In this document: positions 8,233 to 16,228 of the stretch, one piece after another | Position numbering within the stretch: position 1 is the stretch's first letter | Layout of the letters: each line of letters starts with the position of its first letter | Source of the DNA: Corallococcus macrosporus DSM 14697 | GTDB lineage: Bacteria > Myxococcota > Myxococcia > Myxococcales > Myxococcaceae | Length of the DNA stretch: 64,000 nucleotides | Reading direction: 5' to 3' | Assembly: GCF_002305895.1 (NCBI RefSeq) | Contig: NZ_CP022203.1 | Coordinates: 6,854,001 to 6,918,000 of the forward strand | Position numbers and translations under genes: made by a program | Notes under the pieces: generated by a model | What the model was told of the DNA's origin: nothing | Database searches by the model: none | What the model saw: the letters and a program-made list of their open reading frames with translations, nothing else

Positions 8233-9038
8233 GCGCCACCGGCACGTTGCGGCTGCCGCGCACGGACGTGGCAGCGCGCGTGAAGCGGCTGGTGGAGCCC
8301 CAGCCACAGCGCCCGGCCACGCCGCCCCGGGCGGAGTCCACCGGCCCCGCGCCCCTGTCCGTCCTGCTGGCGGAAGGCACGGCGAAGCTGGCCGAGCAGG
8401 CGGAGCGCTCGCTGTTCATCCAGTCCCTCTTCTTCGACGCGTGGGAGGGCGGCATCTACGGCCAGTACGTCCGGGCCCAGCATTACGTGAGCCACCTGCG
8501 GCAGTTGCACACGCTCTACTCGGCCTTCGAGGCGGCGCTGCCCAACGTCATGGGCACCACGCTCACGCCCCTGCTGCTGCTGCCGGAGCTGCGGCTGGCC
8601 TCCGCGCTGGAGGCGGACCTGACGTACTTCTGCGGCGAGTCCCGGACGGACACCCTCGCCTGCGTGGAGACGCGGCTGCACGCCGAGCGCATCAAGGAGG
8701 TGTCCGAGGACGCGCCCCACCTGCTGGTGGCGCACGCCTACGCGCGCTGCGCGCTGGACGTCTTCGGCGGCCACCGCCGGGCGCGGCGAATCACGGACGC
8801 CTTCGAGCTGGCGGAGGGCCAGGGCACCGCCTTCTACGGCACGGTGCCGGAGGCCGGGCTGGCCGCCTTCCGCGTCCGCTTCCACTCGCGCATCGACGGG
8901 CTGGAGCTGGACGAGGACGAGGCGCGCGAGGTGGTGCAGGAGGCGCGCATGGCCTTCCGGCTCCACGCGCTCGTGTGTGACGAGCTGGCCCGGGGCGCCA
9001 CGGGCATCGCCGCGGGCCCCCACGCCGACGCCCGGTAG
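8229..9038 (+). CDS. Heme-oxygenase-like protein, apparently lacking the proximal histidine
   Basis: 269 residues from GTG 8229, overlapping the upstream stop. After a Pro-rich N-terminus (~1-42), residues ~45-255 follow the helical plan of biliverdin-producing heme oxygenases: KLAEQAERSLFIQSLF (helix 1), LRQLHTLYSAFEAALP, LVAHAYARCALDVFGGH (the Gly-rich distal helix) and FRVRFHSRIDGLELDEDEA followed by EARMAFRLHALVCDEL. The family's axial His lies in helix 1 in the pattern (V/L)HxxAE; here the aligned residue is Ala55 (LAEQAE). It may use another His or have lost oxygenase activity. Context (small Cys/His protein, palindromic operator) still suggests heme or iron handling. Confidence 0.65.
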   Translation: MSATGTLRLPRTDVAARVKRLVEPQPQRPATPPRAESTGPAPLSVLLAEGTAKLAEQAERSLFIQSLFFDAWEGGIYGQYVRAQHYVSHLRQLHTLYSAFEAALPNVMGTTLTPLLLLPELRLASALEADLTYFCGESRTDTLACVETRLHAERIKEVSEDAPHLLVAHAYARCALDVFGGHRRARRITDAFELAEGQGTAFYGTVPEAGLAAFRVRFHSRIDGLELDEDEAREVVQEARMAFRLHALVCDELARGATGIAAGPHADAR

Positions 9039-9056
9039 TCGCCGGGCGCCGCGCCC

Positions 9057-10781
9057 TCAGCCGCCTTCGACCTCCGTCAGCAGGTCGGAGAAGGGCGAGC
9101 CCTCCTCACCCAGGGCCTTGAACAGCGAGTCCACCTTCTCCAGCTCGCGCTTGAGCGCCTTGTGGTGGTTGCGGTTCTTCACCAGGCTCTCACGGCCCAG
9201 CAGCTTGAAGCCCTCGTCCCGGCCCACCTGGCGGATGGCGAGGCCCAGCACCATGCCGCGGAAGGCATCCGCCAGGTCCAGATCCAGCGGGGCATTGCGG
9301 CGGCGCGCCTCCGCGACGAAGGCCTGCGCGGCCGCGCGCAGCGCCTCCGGCAGCGGCCGGGCACCGGGGGCCTGCTCGTAGTCCAGCGCCCGCGCGACGT
9401 GCTTCTCGTGCAGCACCAGCTCGCCCGAGGCGTCCGCGTGCTCCACCATGGCCAGCGTGTAGGCGCGGCGGACGATGTTGTCGAGCTGCCGCAGGTTGCC
9501 CGGCCAGGGGCTCCCCACCAGCAGCCGCTCCGCCTCCTTCATCAGCCGGGCGTGGCCGTCCGGAGAGCGCTCGCGGTGCCGGCGGTTCACCATGTACTGC
9601 GCCCACAGGGGGATTTCGTCCTGGCGCTCCTGCAGGGGGGGCATGCGCACCGGCAGCACGTTGACGCGGTAGTAGAGGTCCTCGCGGAAGCGGCCGGCGC
9701 GCACCTCCGCGTGCAGGTCCGCGTTGGTGCCGATGATGAAGCGCACGTCCGCCTGCCGCTCGCCGGTGCCCTCGCCCAGCGGCCGGTAGCTGCGCGACTC
9801 CAGCAGGTGCAGCAGCCCCGCCTGGGCCTTGAGCGACAGCTTGTCGATTTCGTCGATGAAGAGCGTGCCGCCCTCCGCGCGGGCCACGCTGCCGGGCGCG
9901 TCCCGCACCGCGCCGGTGAAGGCGCCCTTCTTCCAGCCGAAGAGCTCCGCCATCTGGAGGTCCTCGGGCACCGTCACCAAATCCAGCGTCTCGAAGGGCT
10001 TGCCGCGGCGGTTGGAGCGCTCATGGCACCAGCGCGCCAGCCGGGACTTGCCCGCGCCGGTGGCGCCGCTGATGAGGATGGTCTCATCCTGGAGCGCGAA
10101 GACGCGGAGGATGGGCAGCAGCTCCGCCATGGAGCGCCCCACCACCGGGAGGAACTCATCCACCTCCGGCCGGGCCACCGGCCGCTGCGGCAGCCGGGCC
10201 AGGTACGGCGCCGCCACGTCCGCGAGCAACTGGAGCCGGTCCCCCGCCTCCAGCCAGACGAAGTCCTGGCCCATCGCCGCCAGGCAGTCCGCCTCCAGCG
10301 AAATCATGCCCTCGATGTCGCCGCCCGGCGTGCGCAGCGGCAGCACGCAGACGTGCGTGGCGTGGCGGCCCAGGAAGCGCTGCCGGCTCTCATGGCTGTT
10401 GAAGCCCGCCAGGCCCGGGTCCCCCGTCACCGGGGCGTTGGGCGCGTGCGGCTGCACCGTGCCGACATTCACGTCGATGGACACCGCGCAGCGGTGCTCC
10501 ACCACCGCGCGCCAGGCCGTGGCGGACGTGAAGAAGGGCGTCCCTACACTGGCGTCCGTAATCTCCGCCGCACCCACCTCCAGCGCGGCCAGGCTCCGGT
10601 AGGCCTCCCCTGGGCGGAGGTGGACGATGCCCCGCAACACCCGGCCCCGGGCTGCGTACCGACTGGACGCAACGGCCTCCTGGGCAACAGCGTGCAACCG
10701 CCGGAGCGTGGCGGCAGCCGCGGCCTCGAAGTCCCTGGCTCCCCGCAAATCCGCGAGGAGCTGCGCCATCTCGTCTTGCAT
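9057..10781 (-). CDS. Sigma54-dependent activator with N-terminal GAF-like domain
   Basis: 574 residues from ATG 10781, preceded by GGAGG at 7 nt; the ATG at 10799 has no such site. Residues ~45-195 look GAF-like (HVCVLPLRTPGGDIEGMISLEA). The AAA+ domain follows with Walker A SGATGAGKS, the sigma54 loop GAFTGA, Walker B GTLFIDEIDK and the WPGNLRQLDNIVRRAY segment. The C-terminus (~500-574) is not a standard Fis helix-turn-helix; AFRGMVLGLAIRQVGRDEGF and the basic NRNHHKALKRELEKV may form a divergent DNA-binding region. Target genes are not evident. It ends 19 bp from the convergent heme-oxygenase-like gene. Confidence 0.85.
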   Translation of the reverse strand: MQDEMAQLLADLRGARDFEAAAAATLRRLHAVAQEAVASSRYAARGRVLRGIVHLRPGEAYRSLAALEVGAAEITDASVGTPFFTSATAWRAVVEHRCAVSIDVNVGTVQPHAPNAPVTGDPGLAGFNSHESRQRFLGRHATHVCVLPLRTPGGDIEGMISLEADCLAAMGQDFVWLEAGDRLQLLADVAAPYLARLPQRPVARPEVDEFLPVVGRSMAELLPILRVFALQDETILISGATGAGKSRLARWCHERSNRRGKPFETLDLVTVPEDLQMAELFGWKKGAFTGAVRDAPGSVARAEGGTLFIDEIDKLSLKAQAGLLHLLESRSYRPLGEGTGERQADVRFIIGTNADLHAEVRAGRFREDLYYRVNVLPVRMPPLQERQDEIPLWAQYMVNRRHRERSPDGHARLMKEAERLLVGSPWPGNLRQLDNIVRRAYTLAMVEHADASGELVLHEKHVARALDYEQAPGARPLPEALRAAAQAFVAEARRRNAPLDLDLADAFRGMVLGLAIRQVGRDEGFKLLGRESLVKNRNHHKALKRELEKVDSLFKALGEEGSPFSDLLTEVEGG

Positions 10782-10861
10782 CCGCACGCCTCCGTCCAAT
10801 GCCCTCCGACGGGCTCCGTCAGGGGAACCACATCAGGGGGACGGAGTGTAGCGGAGATGAA

Positions 10862-10895
10862 GAACGCGGAAGGAGCGGCCCCTCCTTCCGCGTTC
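10862..10895 (-). terminator. Perfect 14-bp stem-loop, probable terminator
   Basis: GAACGCGGAAGGAG (10862-10875) and CTCCTTCCGCGTTC (10882-10895) pair perfectly around a 6-nt loop. On the minus strand the stem is followed by TTCATCTCC, so it could end transcripts entering from the methyltransferase side and insulate the sigma54 activator gene that starts 80 bp further on. Confidence 0.55.
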
Positions 10896-10953
10896 CCGAA
10901 ACTCCGATGCTGCGGGGCAGCCCGGTCTCCCGAAGCGCCACGGCGAAACGCCA

Positions 10954-10969
10954 TGCGCGCCCCATGCCA
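10954..10969 (-). promoter_or_regulatory. Weak sigma54 promoter candidate
   Basis: On the minus strand TGGCATGGGGCGCGCA keeps the GG and GC at exact -24/-12 spacing and matches 6 of 7 bases of the -24 block, but only three of five in the -12 block. Transcription would start near 10942 and reach the hairpin at 10862-10895 after about 50-80 nt, consistent with a short RNA, or with a leader for the downstream activator gene. Confidence 0.25.
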
Positions 10970-10983
10970 GACAGGACATTCAC

Positions 10984-11089
10984 GTGATTCCAGGGGGATG
11001 CGTGAGCCCAACCCCACTCAGGGGGCCCGACTTGCGTCTCCACGGGACGCGCTCGCGTCCCATCAGGACGCAGGCCCCCTGGAATTCAC
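10984..11089. repeat. Nested palindromic element (structured RNA or MITE-like)
   Basis: The ends form a 14-15 nt inverted repeat with one bulge: GTGATTCCAGGGGG (10984-10997) with CCCCCTGGAATTCAC (11075-11089). Inside, CAGGGGGCC (11019-11027) also pairs with GGCCCCCTG (11073-11081), TGCGTC (11033-11038) with GACGCA (11067-11072), and GGGACGCG (11044-11051) with CGCGTCCC (11054-11061). The outer and inner left arms compete for the same right arm, so two alternative folds exist. It lies in a 320-bp gene-free stretch (10800-11122). A miniature mobile element, a structured non-coding RNA or a regulatory leader are all possible. Confidence 0.55.
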
Positions 11090-11122
11090 CCGAAGTCGCT
11101 CCCCCGCCGCATCAAAACGCCC

Positions 11123-11995
11123 TCAGCGTGAAATCTTGCGTGATTTCGAGGGGGCGGCGGGCCTTCGCGGCGCTTTCCGCGCGGACGCAGGCGTGTCCAC
11201 GGCCGGAGACTTGGGGTCCGCCTGGAGGACGAAGACGCGGTCCAGGCGGAGGCTGCCTCGCTCCACGGGTGCGTCGATGTCGTAGTCGAAGGTGTACCCG
11301 GCCAGCACCCGCAGGCCCGCGTCGCGGAACAGCTTCGTGGCCTGGGCATGGCTGTACGTGCGGAAGTGCCACTCGGTTTCAATGAGCCAGTCCTTGTCCG
11401 GCCCGGTGACGCGCAGGCGGTTGCGCATGGGCGAGCGCCGCGCGCGTCGCTCCGGCAGGCCCTCGTTCGTGTTGCAGACGACGCGGTCCTCGCCCACCTG
11501 CCCCACCCAGCGCTCGTGCTCGGGCCGGGCGCGCGCGTAGTCCGTGAGGTGGAAGCCGAGCACGTAGATGCCGCCCGGCTTCAAGAGCCGCCGCGTTCCC
11601 AGCAGGTGCTGACGCGCCGCGGCCTCGCTGTCCAGGTAGCGGAAGGTGGACACCAGGCAGTGCGCCAGGTCCACCTGCCCCTCCAGCGACGGGTCCGCGA
11701 AGGACTCCATGCGGGAGGGCCCCAGCTTGACGCGCCGCCGCTGCGCCGGCGTCAGGCGCTTGCGCGCGTGGACCAGCATCGCCTCGGAGATGTCATAGCC
11801 CACCACCCGCAGGCCCCGGCGGGCGGCTTCTTCCACGAGCCGCCCCGCGCCGCAGGCGGGCTCGAGCCACAGCTTGCCGCCCGTGCCGAAGCGCTCGCTG
11901 AGCGTCTGGAGGAAGTCCACCTCGCGCACGGTGTCCGTGCCGAAGATGGCTTCGTAGTACCGCGGGTGTTCGTACCAGTCCGTGCGTTTTTCCAT
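11123..11995 (-). CDS. Class I SAM-dependent methyltransferase
   Basis: 290 residues from ATG 11995 (MEKRTDWYEHPRYYEAIFG); an upstream ATG at 12025 adds ten residues and cannot be excluded. The SAM-binding motif I is LWLEPACGAGRLVEEAARRG (residues ~42-61), followed by the acidic motif VVGYDISEAML and LKPGGIYVLGFHL. This is the Methyltransf_11/25 Rossmann type, acting on small molecules or unknown substrates. The C-terminus ends in a basic Lys/Arg/Pro tail. The substrate cannot be inferred. It is followed by the gene-free structured stretch. Confidence 0.82.
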   Translation of the reverse strand: MEKRTDWYEHPRYYEAIFGTDTVREVDFLQTLSERFGTGGKLWLEPACGAGRLVEEAARRGLRVVGYDISEAMLVHARKRLTPAQRRRVKLGPSRMESFADPSLEGQVDLAHCLVSTFRYLDSEAAARQHLLGTRRLLKPGGIYVLGFHLTDYARARPEHERWVGQVGEDRVVCNTNEGLPERRARRSPMRNRLRVTGPDKDWLIETEWHFRTYSHAQATKLFRDAGLRVLAGYTFDYDIDAPVERGSLRLDRVFVLQADPKSPAVDTPASARKAPRRPAAPSKSRKISR

Positions 11996-12077
11996 GAGGA
12001 GGCGCCCGCTCACGGGCGTGGGCATCCTCGGGGCGTCCGTCGTGAAAGCAAGAAGAAGGACGGCGGCCCAGCACGCA

Positions 12078-12518
12078 TCAGGGCGGCGCGCCTTGCGCCC
12101 ACGCGTCCCCCGGACGGGGCTCCACGCGGTCCAACAGGCGCGCCGCCAACCGCAGGAAGTCCGCCTCTGTCACGATGCCCACCAGCGCGCCCTCCCCATC
12201 CACCACGGGGAGGCAGCCGAAGCGGTGGTCCAGCAGCCGGTGGATGGCCTCACGCGCCGTCGTGTCCGGGGTCACCGTCTCCAGCTCCCGCGTCATGATG
12301 TCCGCCATGGCCCTGGGTGGCGCCCCGAAGGACGCCGGGTGGCGCGCCAGCGCGCGGATGAGGTCCCGGTGGCTCACCAGCCCCACCAGCTTCCTGCCGC
12401 GCAGCACGGGCAGGTGACGGATGTGCTGGAGCTTCAGCAGGTCATCTCCCCGCAGCAGGCCGTCCGTCTCCTGGAGCGTGATGACGTCGCGAACCATGAG
12501 GTCTCCCACGGTGAGCAT
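12078..12518 (-). CDS. CBS-domain-pair protein
   Basis: 146 residues made almost entirely of two CBS domains: VGDLMVRDVITLQETDGLL with HLPVLRGRKLVGLVSHRDLI (residues ~4-60), and IMTRELETVTPDTTAREA with CLPVVDGEGALVGIVTEADFL (~73-125). CBS pairs bind adenosine nucleotides and act as energy or ionic-strength sensors. Stand-alone proteins like this usually modulate a partner; none is fused here. The next gene upstream on the same strand is a ZIP transporter 150 bp away going the other way in order, so a functional link is only possible. Confidence 0.88.
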   Translation of the reverse strand: MLTVGDLMVRDVITLQETDGLLRGDDLLKLQHIRHLPVLRGRKLVGLVSHRDLIRALARHPASFGAPPRAMADIMTRELETVTPDTTAREAIHRLLDHRFGCLPVVDGEGALVGIVTEADFLRLAARLLDRVEPRPGDAWAQGAPP

Positions 12519-12668
12519 GCCCCGCCTCCTCGTCCCCGCGGCCCGGTGGCGAAGGTGGCCGCTGTCTCCAGGAGGGTGCGCCGGCCCGGGGCCACACGCA
12601 TCCGGGCGCCGGCATGGCGGCGGACGAGGGCTCCCCGGTCCGCGAGGCGGACGGCGCGCGCGGGGCGC

Positions 12669-13460
12669 TCAGTGGCCGGGGTGCTCGGGGTGCCCCATCA
12701 GCCGGGCGAGCAGGAACATCAGCAGCAGGCCCACGAAGAGCGCCAGGATGTTGCGGCCCGGCTGGTCCTTGCCGTGCCGGTGCACGTGCGGCAGCAGGTC
12801 CGACACGGCGATGTAGAGGAAGGTGCCGGCGGAGAAGGCCAGCGCCTTGGCCGCGAGGCTTTCGAACTGCAGCATCGCGTCGAAGAGGAAGTAGAGCAGC
12901 GCGCCGGCCGGCACCATCATCCCGTACAGCGTGGACAGCGACAGGATGGAGGCCTTCGAGCGCCCCTCCGTCTTGAGGATGGAGGCCAGCGACAGCGCGG
13001 AGGGCACCTTGTGCGCGACGATGGCCAGCAGCGCCATGCCGCCCACGCCCTCCTCCACCGCCGAGCCCAGGGCAATCCCGTCGAACAGGGTGTGCGTGGA
13101 CAGGCCCAGGAAGGCGGTGAGCCCCAGCACGTGCCCTGGATGTACCTCGTGCCCGGTGCCCGCCACGGTGTCCCCCCCGGGGGAGATGTCCTCGCCCGCG
13201 TGCGCGACGAGGTAGCGCTCCAGCACCAGCAGGAAGGCGAAGCCTGCGGGCACCAGCGCGAAGGCCCACCACCCGCCGCCCAGGTACGCCTCCGGCAGCA
13301 TGTGGAAGAAGGCGGCGCCCAGCATCACGCCCGCGGCGAAAGCCAGGAAGCGCACCAGGTGGGTGGGCCGGTCGTTCAGGACGACGACCACCGCGCCAGC
13401 CAGCGCGCCGAGGACGATGATGAGGGAATACAGGGCCACCGTGGCCAGGACCGGCGACAT
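12669..13460 (-). CDS. ZIP-family metal (zinc) transporter
   Basis: 263 residues with eight predicted transmembrane helices. The metal-path helices carry the ZIP signature: HTLFDGIALGSAVEEG (helix IV) and AHKVPSALSLASIL (helix V), with a further FFHMLPEA motif and a His-rich HVHRHG loop. ZIP proteins import Zn, Fe or Mn into the cytoplasm; selectivity cannot be read from sequence. Short cytoplasmic loops place it in the GufA-like group common in myxobacteria. It follows the envelope operon 31 bp downstream on the same strand. Confidence 0.85.
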   Translation of the reverse strand: MSPVLATVALYSLIIVLGALAGAVVVVLNDRPTHLVRFLAFAAGVMLGAAFFHMLPEAYLGGGWWAFALVPAGFAFLLVLERYLVAHAGEDISPGGDTVAGTGHEVHPGHVLGLTAFLGLSTHTLFDGIALGSAVEEGVGGMALLAIVAHKVPSALSLASILKTEGRSKASILSLSTLYGMMVPAGALLYFLFDAMLQFESLAAKALAFSAGTFLYIAVSDLLPHVHRHGKDQPGRNILALFVGLLLMFLLARLMGHPEHPGH

Positions 13461-13490
13461 GGGGCGCGCACCCTACATCAAAAAACCGAA

Positions 13491-14747
13491 TCAGTAGCGC
13501 CGGAGCACCAACAAGCCCACCCGGCCGGGTTTGACCTCCACCGGATGCTCCGTCACCTGGCCCCAGCTCGTCACACGCACCGTGTGGTTCCCCGCGGACA
13601 CGCGGAAGCGCGCCACCTGGAACTCCGCGGGCAGGGAGAGCCAGGAGCGCAGGTCTGGCGCGTTCATCGCGTTGAGCACGAGGAAGGTCAGCACGCCCAG
13701 CTCGTCGCTCTTGGTCAGCGCGCCCACGCCCGCGGCCAGGCCCGCCTTCACCGCCACGCCCGCGAGCTGCTTCGCCAGCAGGCGGCCAATCCGGTCATTC
13801 AGGTGGACCACGGCCACGTCCGCCAGGGACGTCACCGTCACCGCCCGCCGGGACTGGCCTGCCAGGTCGACGCTCACTGGCGGCGCGAGCCCCCGGTTCC
13901 GATAGACGGGGACTTCAATCAGGTCACCGCCGCCGCCCGGGTCCCTGGAGCCGCGCGTCTTCTCCGGAGACAGCCCCGCCTCCACCACGACGACGAGCTG
14001 CCCCTCGTCCGGCGCCAGCGGCGCGTGCGGGACGTCCGGATACTTCGCCAGCAGCTCCGCGTACATGTCGTCGCGGCCCACCTGCTTCGCCAGCCGCAGC
14101 AGCGGCTCGGCCAGCGCGTCCTCGCGGGGCGCGATTTCGTAGGCCTTCGCGTAGTCGATATAGGCCGAGTCCCAGTCCCGCTGGTCCTCGCGGATGACGC
14201 CGCCCAGGTAGCGGGCAATCGCGAGCTGCTCGTAGGGCTTCTTCTCCTCGGCGATCATCTTCTCCAGGCGCTCGTTGACCTGGCGGACCTCCACCATGGC
14301 GGCTTCTTCGTCGCCCAGCTCCGCGTAGTTGAGCGCCTGGAGGACGGAGATCATCAGCTTCTCGAAGTCCTCCCCGCGGTAGGTGCGCTGACGCTCGTTG
14401 GTGACGAGCGTCTTCGCCTCCTCGCTGACGGAGACCGCGTCCACCTGCTCGCTGAGCCGCTCCGCCTCCTCCAGCACGGCGTTGCTCTCCGCCCACTGCC
14501 CGGCGGCGTGCAGCACCATGCCCTTGTCCATCAGCACCAGCAGCCGGTCCTGCTCGGGGCCCTCCTTCGCCGCGGCCTCCAGCGTGGCCAGCGCGCGCGA
14601 GTAGTCCCCCTGCTGGTAGGCGGACCGCACCCCGCGGGTGCGCGCCACATAGTCACCCGCGCAGCCCGACGACAGGAGGAGCACGCTCACCAGGGCGAGC
14701 GCGCCCCACCCGCTCAGGCGGACCGGGCTGCGGGAGTGAAGGGACAT
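13491..14747 (-). CDS. COG3014-like outer-membrane lipoprotein
   Basis: 418 residues. Signal peptide with lipobox LLLSSGC (Cys near residue 29). Residues ~35-225 are TPR-like helical repeats (RSAYQQGDYSRALATLEAA; LNYAELGDEEAAMVEVRQV), followed by a beta-rich C-terminal part containing VARFRVSAGNHTVRV. This arrangement matches COG3014 lipoproteins, which are typically found next to LpoB-type penicillin-binding-protein activators, exactly as here (LpoB ends 16 bp upstream). A role in peptidoglycan synthesis control at the outer membrane is therefore likely but unproven. Confidence 0.72.
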   Translation of the reverse strand: MSLHSRSPVRLSGWGALALVSVLLLSSGCAGDYVARTRGVRSAYQQGDYSRALATLEAAAKEGPEQDRLLVLMDKGMVLHAAGQWAESNAVLEEAERLSEQVDAVSVSEEAKTLVTNERQRTYRGEDFEKLMISVLQALNYAELGDEEAAMVEVRQVNERLEKMIAEEKKPYEQLAIARYLGGVIREDQRDWDSAYIDYAKAYEIAPREDALAEPLLRLAKQVGRDDMYAELLAKYPDVPHAPLAPDEGQLVVVVEAGLSPEKTRGSRDPGGGGDLIEVPVYRNRGLAPPVSVDLAGQSRRAVTVTSLADVAVVHLNDRIGRLLAKQLAGVAVKAGLAAGVGALTKSDELGVLTFLVLNAMNAPDLRSWLSLPAEFQVARFRVSAGNHTVRVTSWGQVTEHPVEVKPGRVGLLVLRRY

Positions 14748-14762
14748 GGGAGGGTGCGCCCG

Positions 14763-15371
14763 TTACCAGCTCACGCCGCGCTTCTCGAACTTCTTGCGGA
14801 TCTGCTTCTCGTCCGTCCACTCGATGAGGCCGGTCCGCACGTTGCTCAGCTTCGCGGTCATCTTGTAGTACACGAGCTTGTCCCGGCCGACCTCCTGGAT
14901 GATGGAGGCGAGGTCGCCCGTCATCAGGAAGTCCACCGACGTCTGCTGCCCCGGCCCCTTGGCGGCGTTGGGGTCCACGTAGCCGGACTGCTGGTACTCG
15001 TACTCCTCCGCGATGTCCTGGCGCGCCTGCTGGTCCACCAGGGCGAAGCGGCCCGTCTGCGCCAGCGCCGTTTGAATCTTGTCCCCCAGCGAGCGCATGT
15101 CGATGTGCTCCGAGGTGCTGTTCTTCAGCTTCCCCACCAGGACGATGGGCAGCGAGCCATCCGGCCGGGGCTGGGCGAAGCGCGGCGAGGTGGCGAGCGA
15201 CTCCGCCATCTTCTTCGCGATGAGCTGCAGGTCGTTCTCGTTGAAGCGGTCCGACAGCATCTCGATGGTGTTCGGGTCCTCGTACGTGCCGCGCGTGAAG
15301 GCGCGCGGGCCCGTGCAGGCGGACAGCGAAGCGGCGAGACAGGCGGACAGCAGCAGGCGGCGGGTGTTCAT
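14763..15371 (-). CDS. lpoB: Penicillin-binding protein activator LpoB-like lipoprotein
   Basis: 202 residues from ATG 15371, which has AGGAG at good spacing and directly gives a lipoprotein signal (MNTRRLLLSACLAASLSAC, Cys19). The mature part matches the LpoB/CsgG-like fold: LIAKKMAESLATSPRF, LPIVLVGKLKNSTSEHIDMRSLGDKIQTAL, FMTGDLASI and VYYKMTAKLSNVRTGLIEW, followed by the basic RKKFEKRGVSW end. LpoB stimulates bifunctional penicillin-binding proteins from the outer membrane. Part of the envelope operon 16795 to 13491. Confidence 0.82.
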   Translation of the reverse strand: MNTRRLLLSACLAASLSACTGPRAFTRGTYEDPNTIEMLSDRFNENDLQLIAKKMAESLATSPRFAQPRPDGSLPIVLVGKLKNSTSEHIDMRSLGDKIQTALAQTGRFALVDQQARQDIAEEYEYQQSGYVDPNAAKGPGQQTSVDFLMTGDLASIIQEVGRDKLVYYKMTAKLSNVRTGLIEWTDEKQIRKKFEKRGVSW

Positions 15372-15385
15372 GGTGCGGGTCACTC

Positions 15386-16213
15386 CTAGTTCCATTCGCA
15401 TTCGAAGCGGCTGCCCTCGAAGTTCCACTTCCAGGCGAGCACCGCGTCACGGCGGTACCCGGCCGTCAGGCGGCAGACGTTCTGCAGCGACGCACGGGGA
15501 TAGTCGAAGGTGTAGCGCTGCGAGCGCGACAGCTCCTGCGCGGTGAGCTGGGACGGATGCGTGAGCGTGGGGCTGGCGCTGGCGACCACCAGCACGTGGT
15601 GCTTGCCGTAGGTGCGCAGCGGCACCTGGCCCGCGAGCTGGACGCGGCGCACCGTGCGCGCGACGAGGATGTCGCTGCGGTCCACCGTCGTCTCGTGGCT
15701 GTTGCGGCGGCGCAGCAGCTCCGGGATGTTGGCGGTGAAGACGCGGGTGATGTCCCCGTCGTCCACGAAGAAGTAGAGGAACGCCTCGCGCGCGGTGCGG
15801 CTCTCCCCGGTGAAGTCCAGCGTCACCAGCAGGTTCAGCGCGCGGTTGGGCGCCAGGCCATGCCGGGACACCGCGGCCAGCACGTCCTTGTCCACGCCGG
15901 CCTTCTTCAGCCGGATGAGGCCGTCCGCGCTGGCGTCGCAGGCGCAGCGGCGCTCTTCAATCATCTTCACGATTTGCGCGGGCTCGAAGCCGGCCTGGGA
16001 CAGCCTGGTCAGCTCCTCGTCGGTGAGCGGGAGCTGGTCGGAGCGCTCATAGATGCGCGGGAGCTGGTTGGGGTCCCACTGGATGATGTTGTAGGTCTGC
16101 ACGTCCCCGGCGGGGAACGGCAGGTTCACCTGCGGGCCTCCGCGGCCGGCGACGGAGACGGGCGCCTGGCTGGAGGCCAGCGCCAGGGTGGCGGCGAGCA
16201 GCGTGGCAATCAT
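15386..16213 (-). CDS. Exported protein of unknown function in the LpoB operon
   Basis: 275 residues with a cleavable signal peptide (MIATLLAATLALASSQA). I do not recognise a family. Visible features are a helical segment with LTDEELTRLSQAGFEPAQIVKMIEERRCACD (residues ~63-93), which resembles small helical repeats that track a substrate or partner, and a beta-rich C-terminal half with two Cys near the end (FECEW). Its position, 14 bp ahead of lpoB and 15 bp after a beta-barrel gene, suggests a periplasmic role in the same envelope process. Confidence 0.6.
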   Translation of the reverse strand: MIATLLAATLALASSQAPVSVAGRGGPQVNLPFPAGDVQTYNIIQWDPNQLPRIYERSDQLPLTDEELTRLSQAGFEPAQIVKMIEERRCACDASADGLIRLKKAGVDKDVLAAVSRHGLAPNRALNLLVTLDFTGESRTAREAFLYFFVDDGDITRVFTANIPELLRRRNSHETTVDRSDILVARTVRRVQLAGQVPLRTYGKHHVLVVASASPTLTHPSQLTAQELSRSQRYTFDYPRASLQNVCRLTAGYRRDAVLAWKWNFEGSRFECEWN

Positions 16214-16228
16214 GTCCCTGCCTCCTTG

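Noticed and set aside
10819-11043. Short minus-strand frames over the structured stretch
   Set aside because: They cross several strong hairpins, have no ribosome site and show no domain-like sequence.
11982-15389. 1135-codon open frame on the plus strand
   Set aside because: Antisense to the CBS, ZIP, COG3014-like and LpoB genes; composition is that of a shadow frame.
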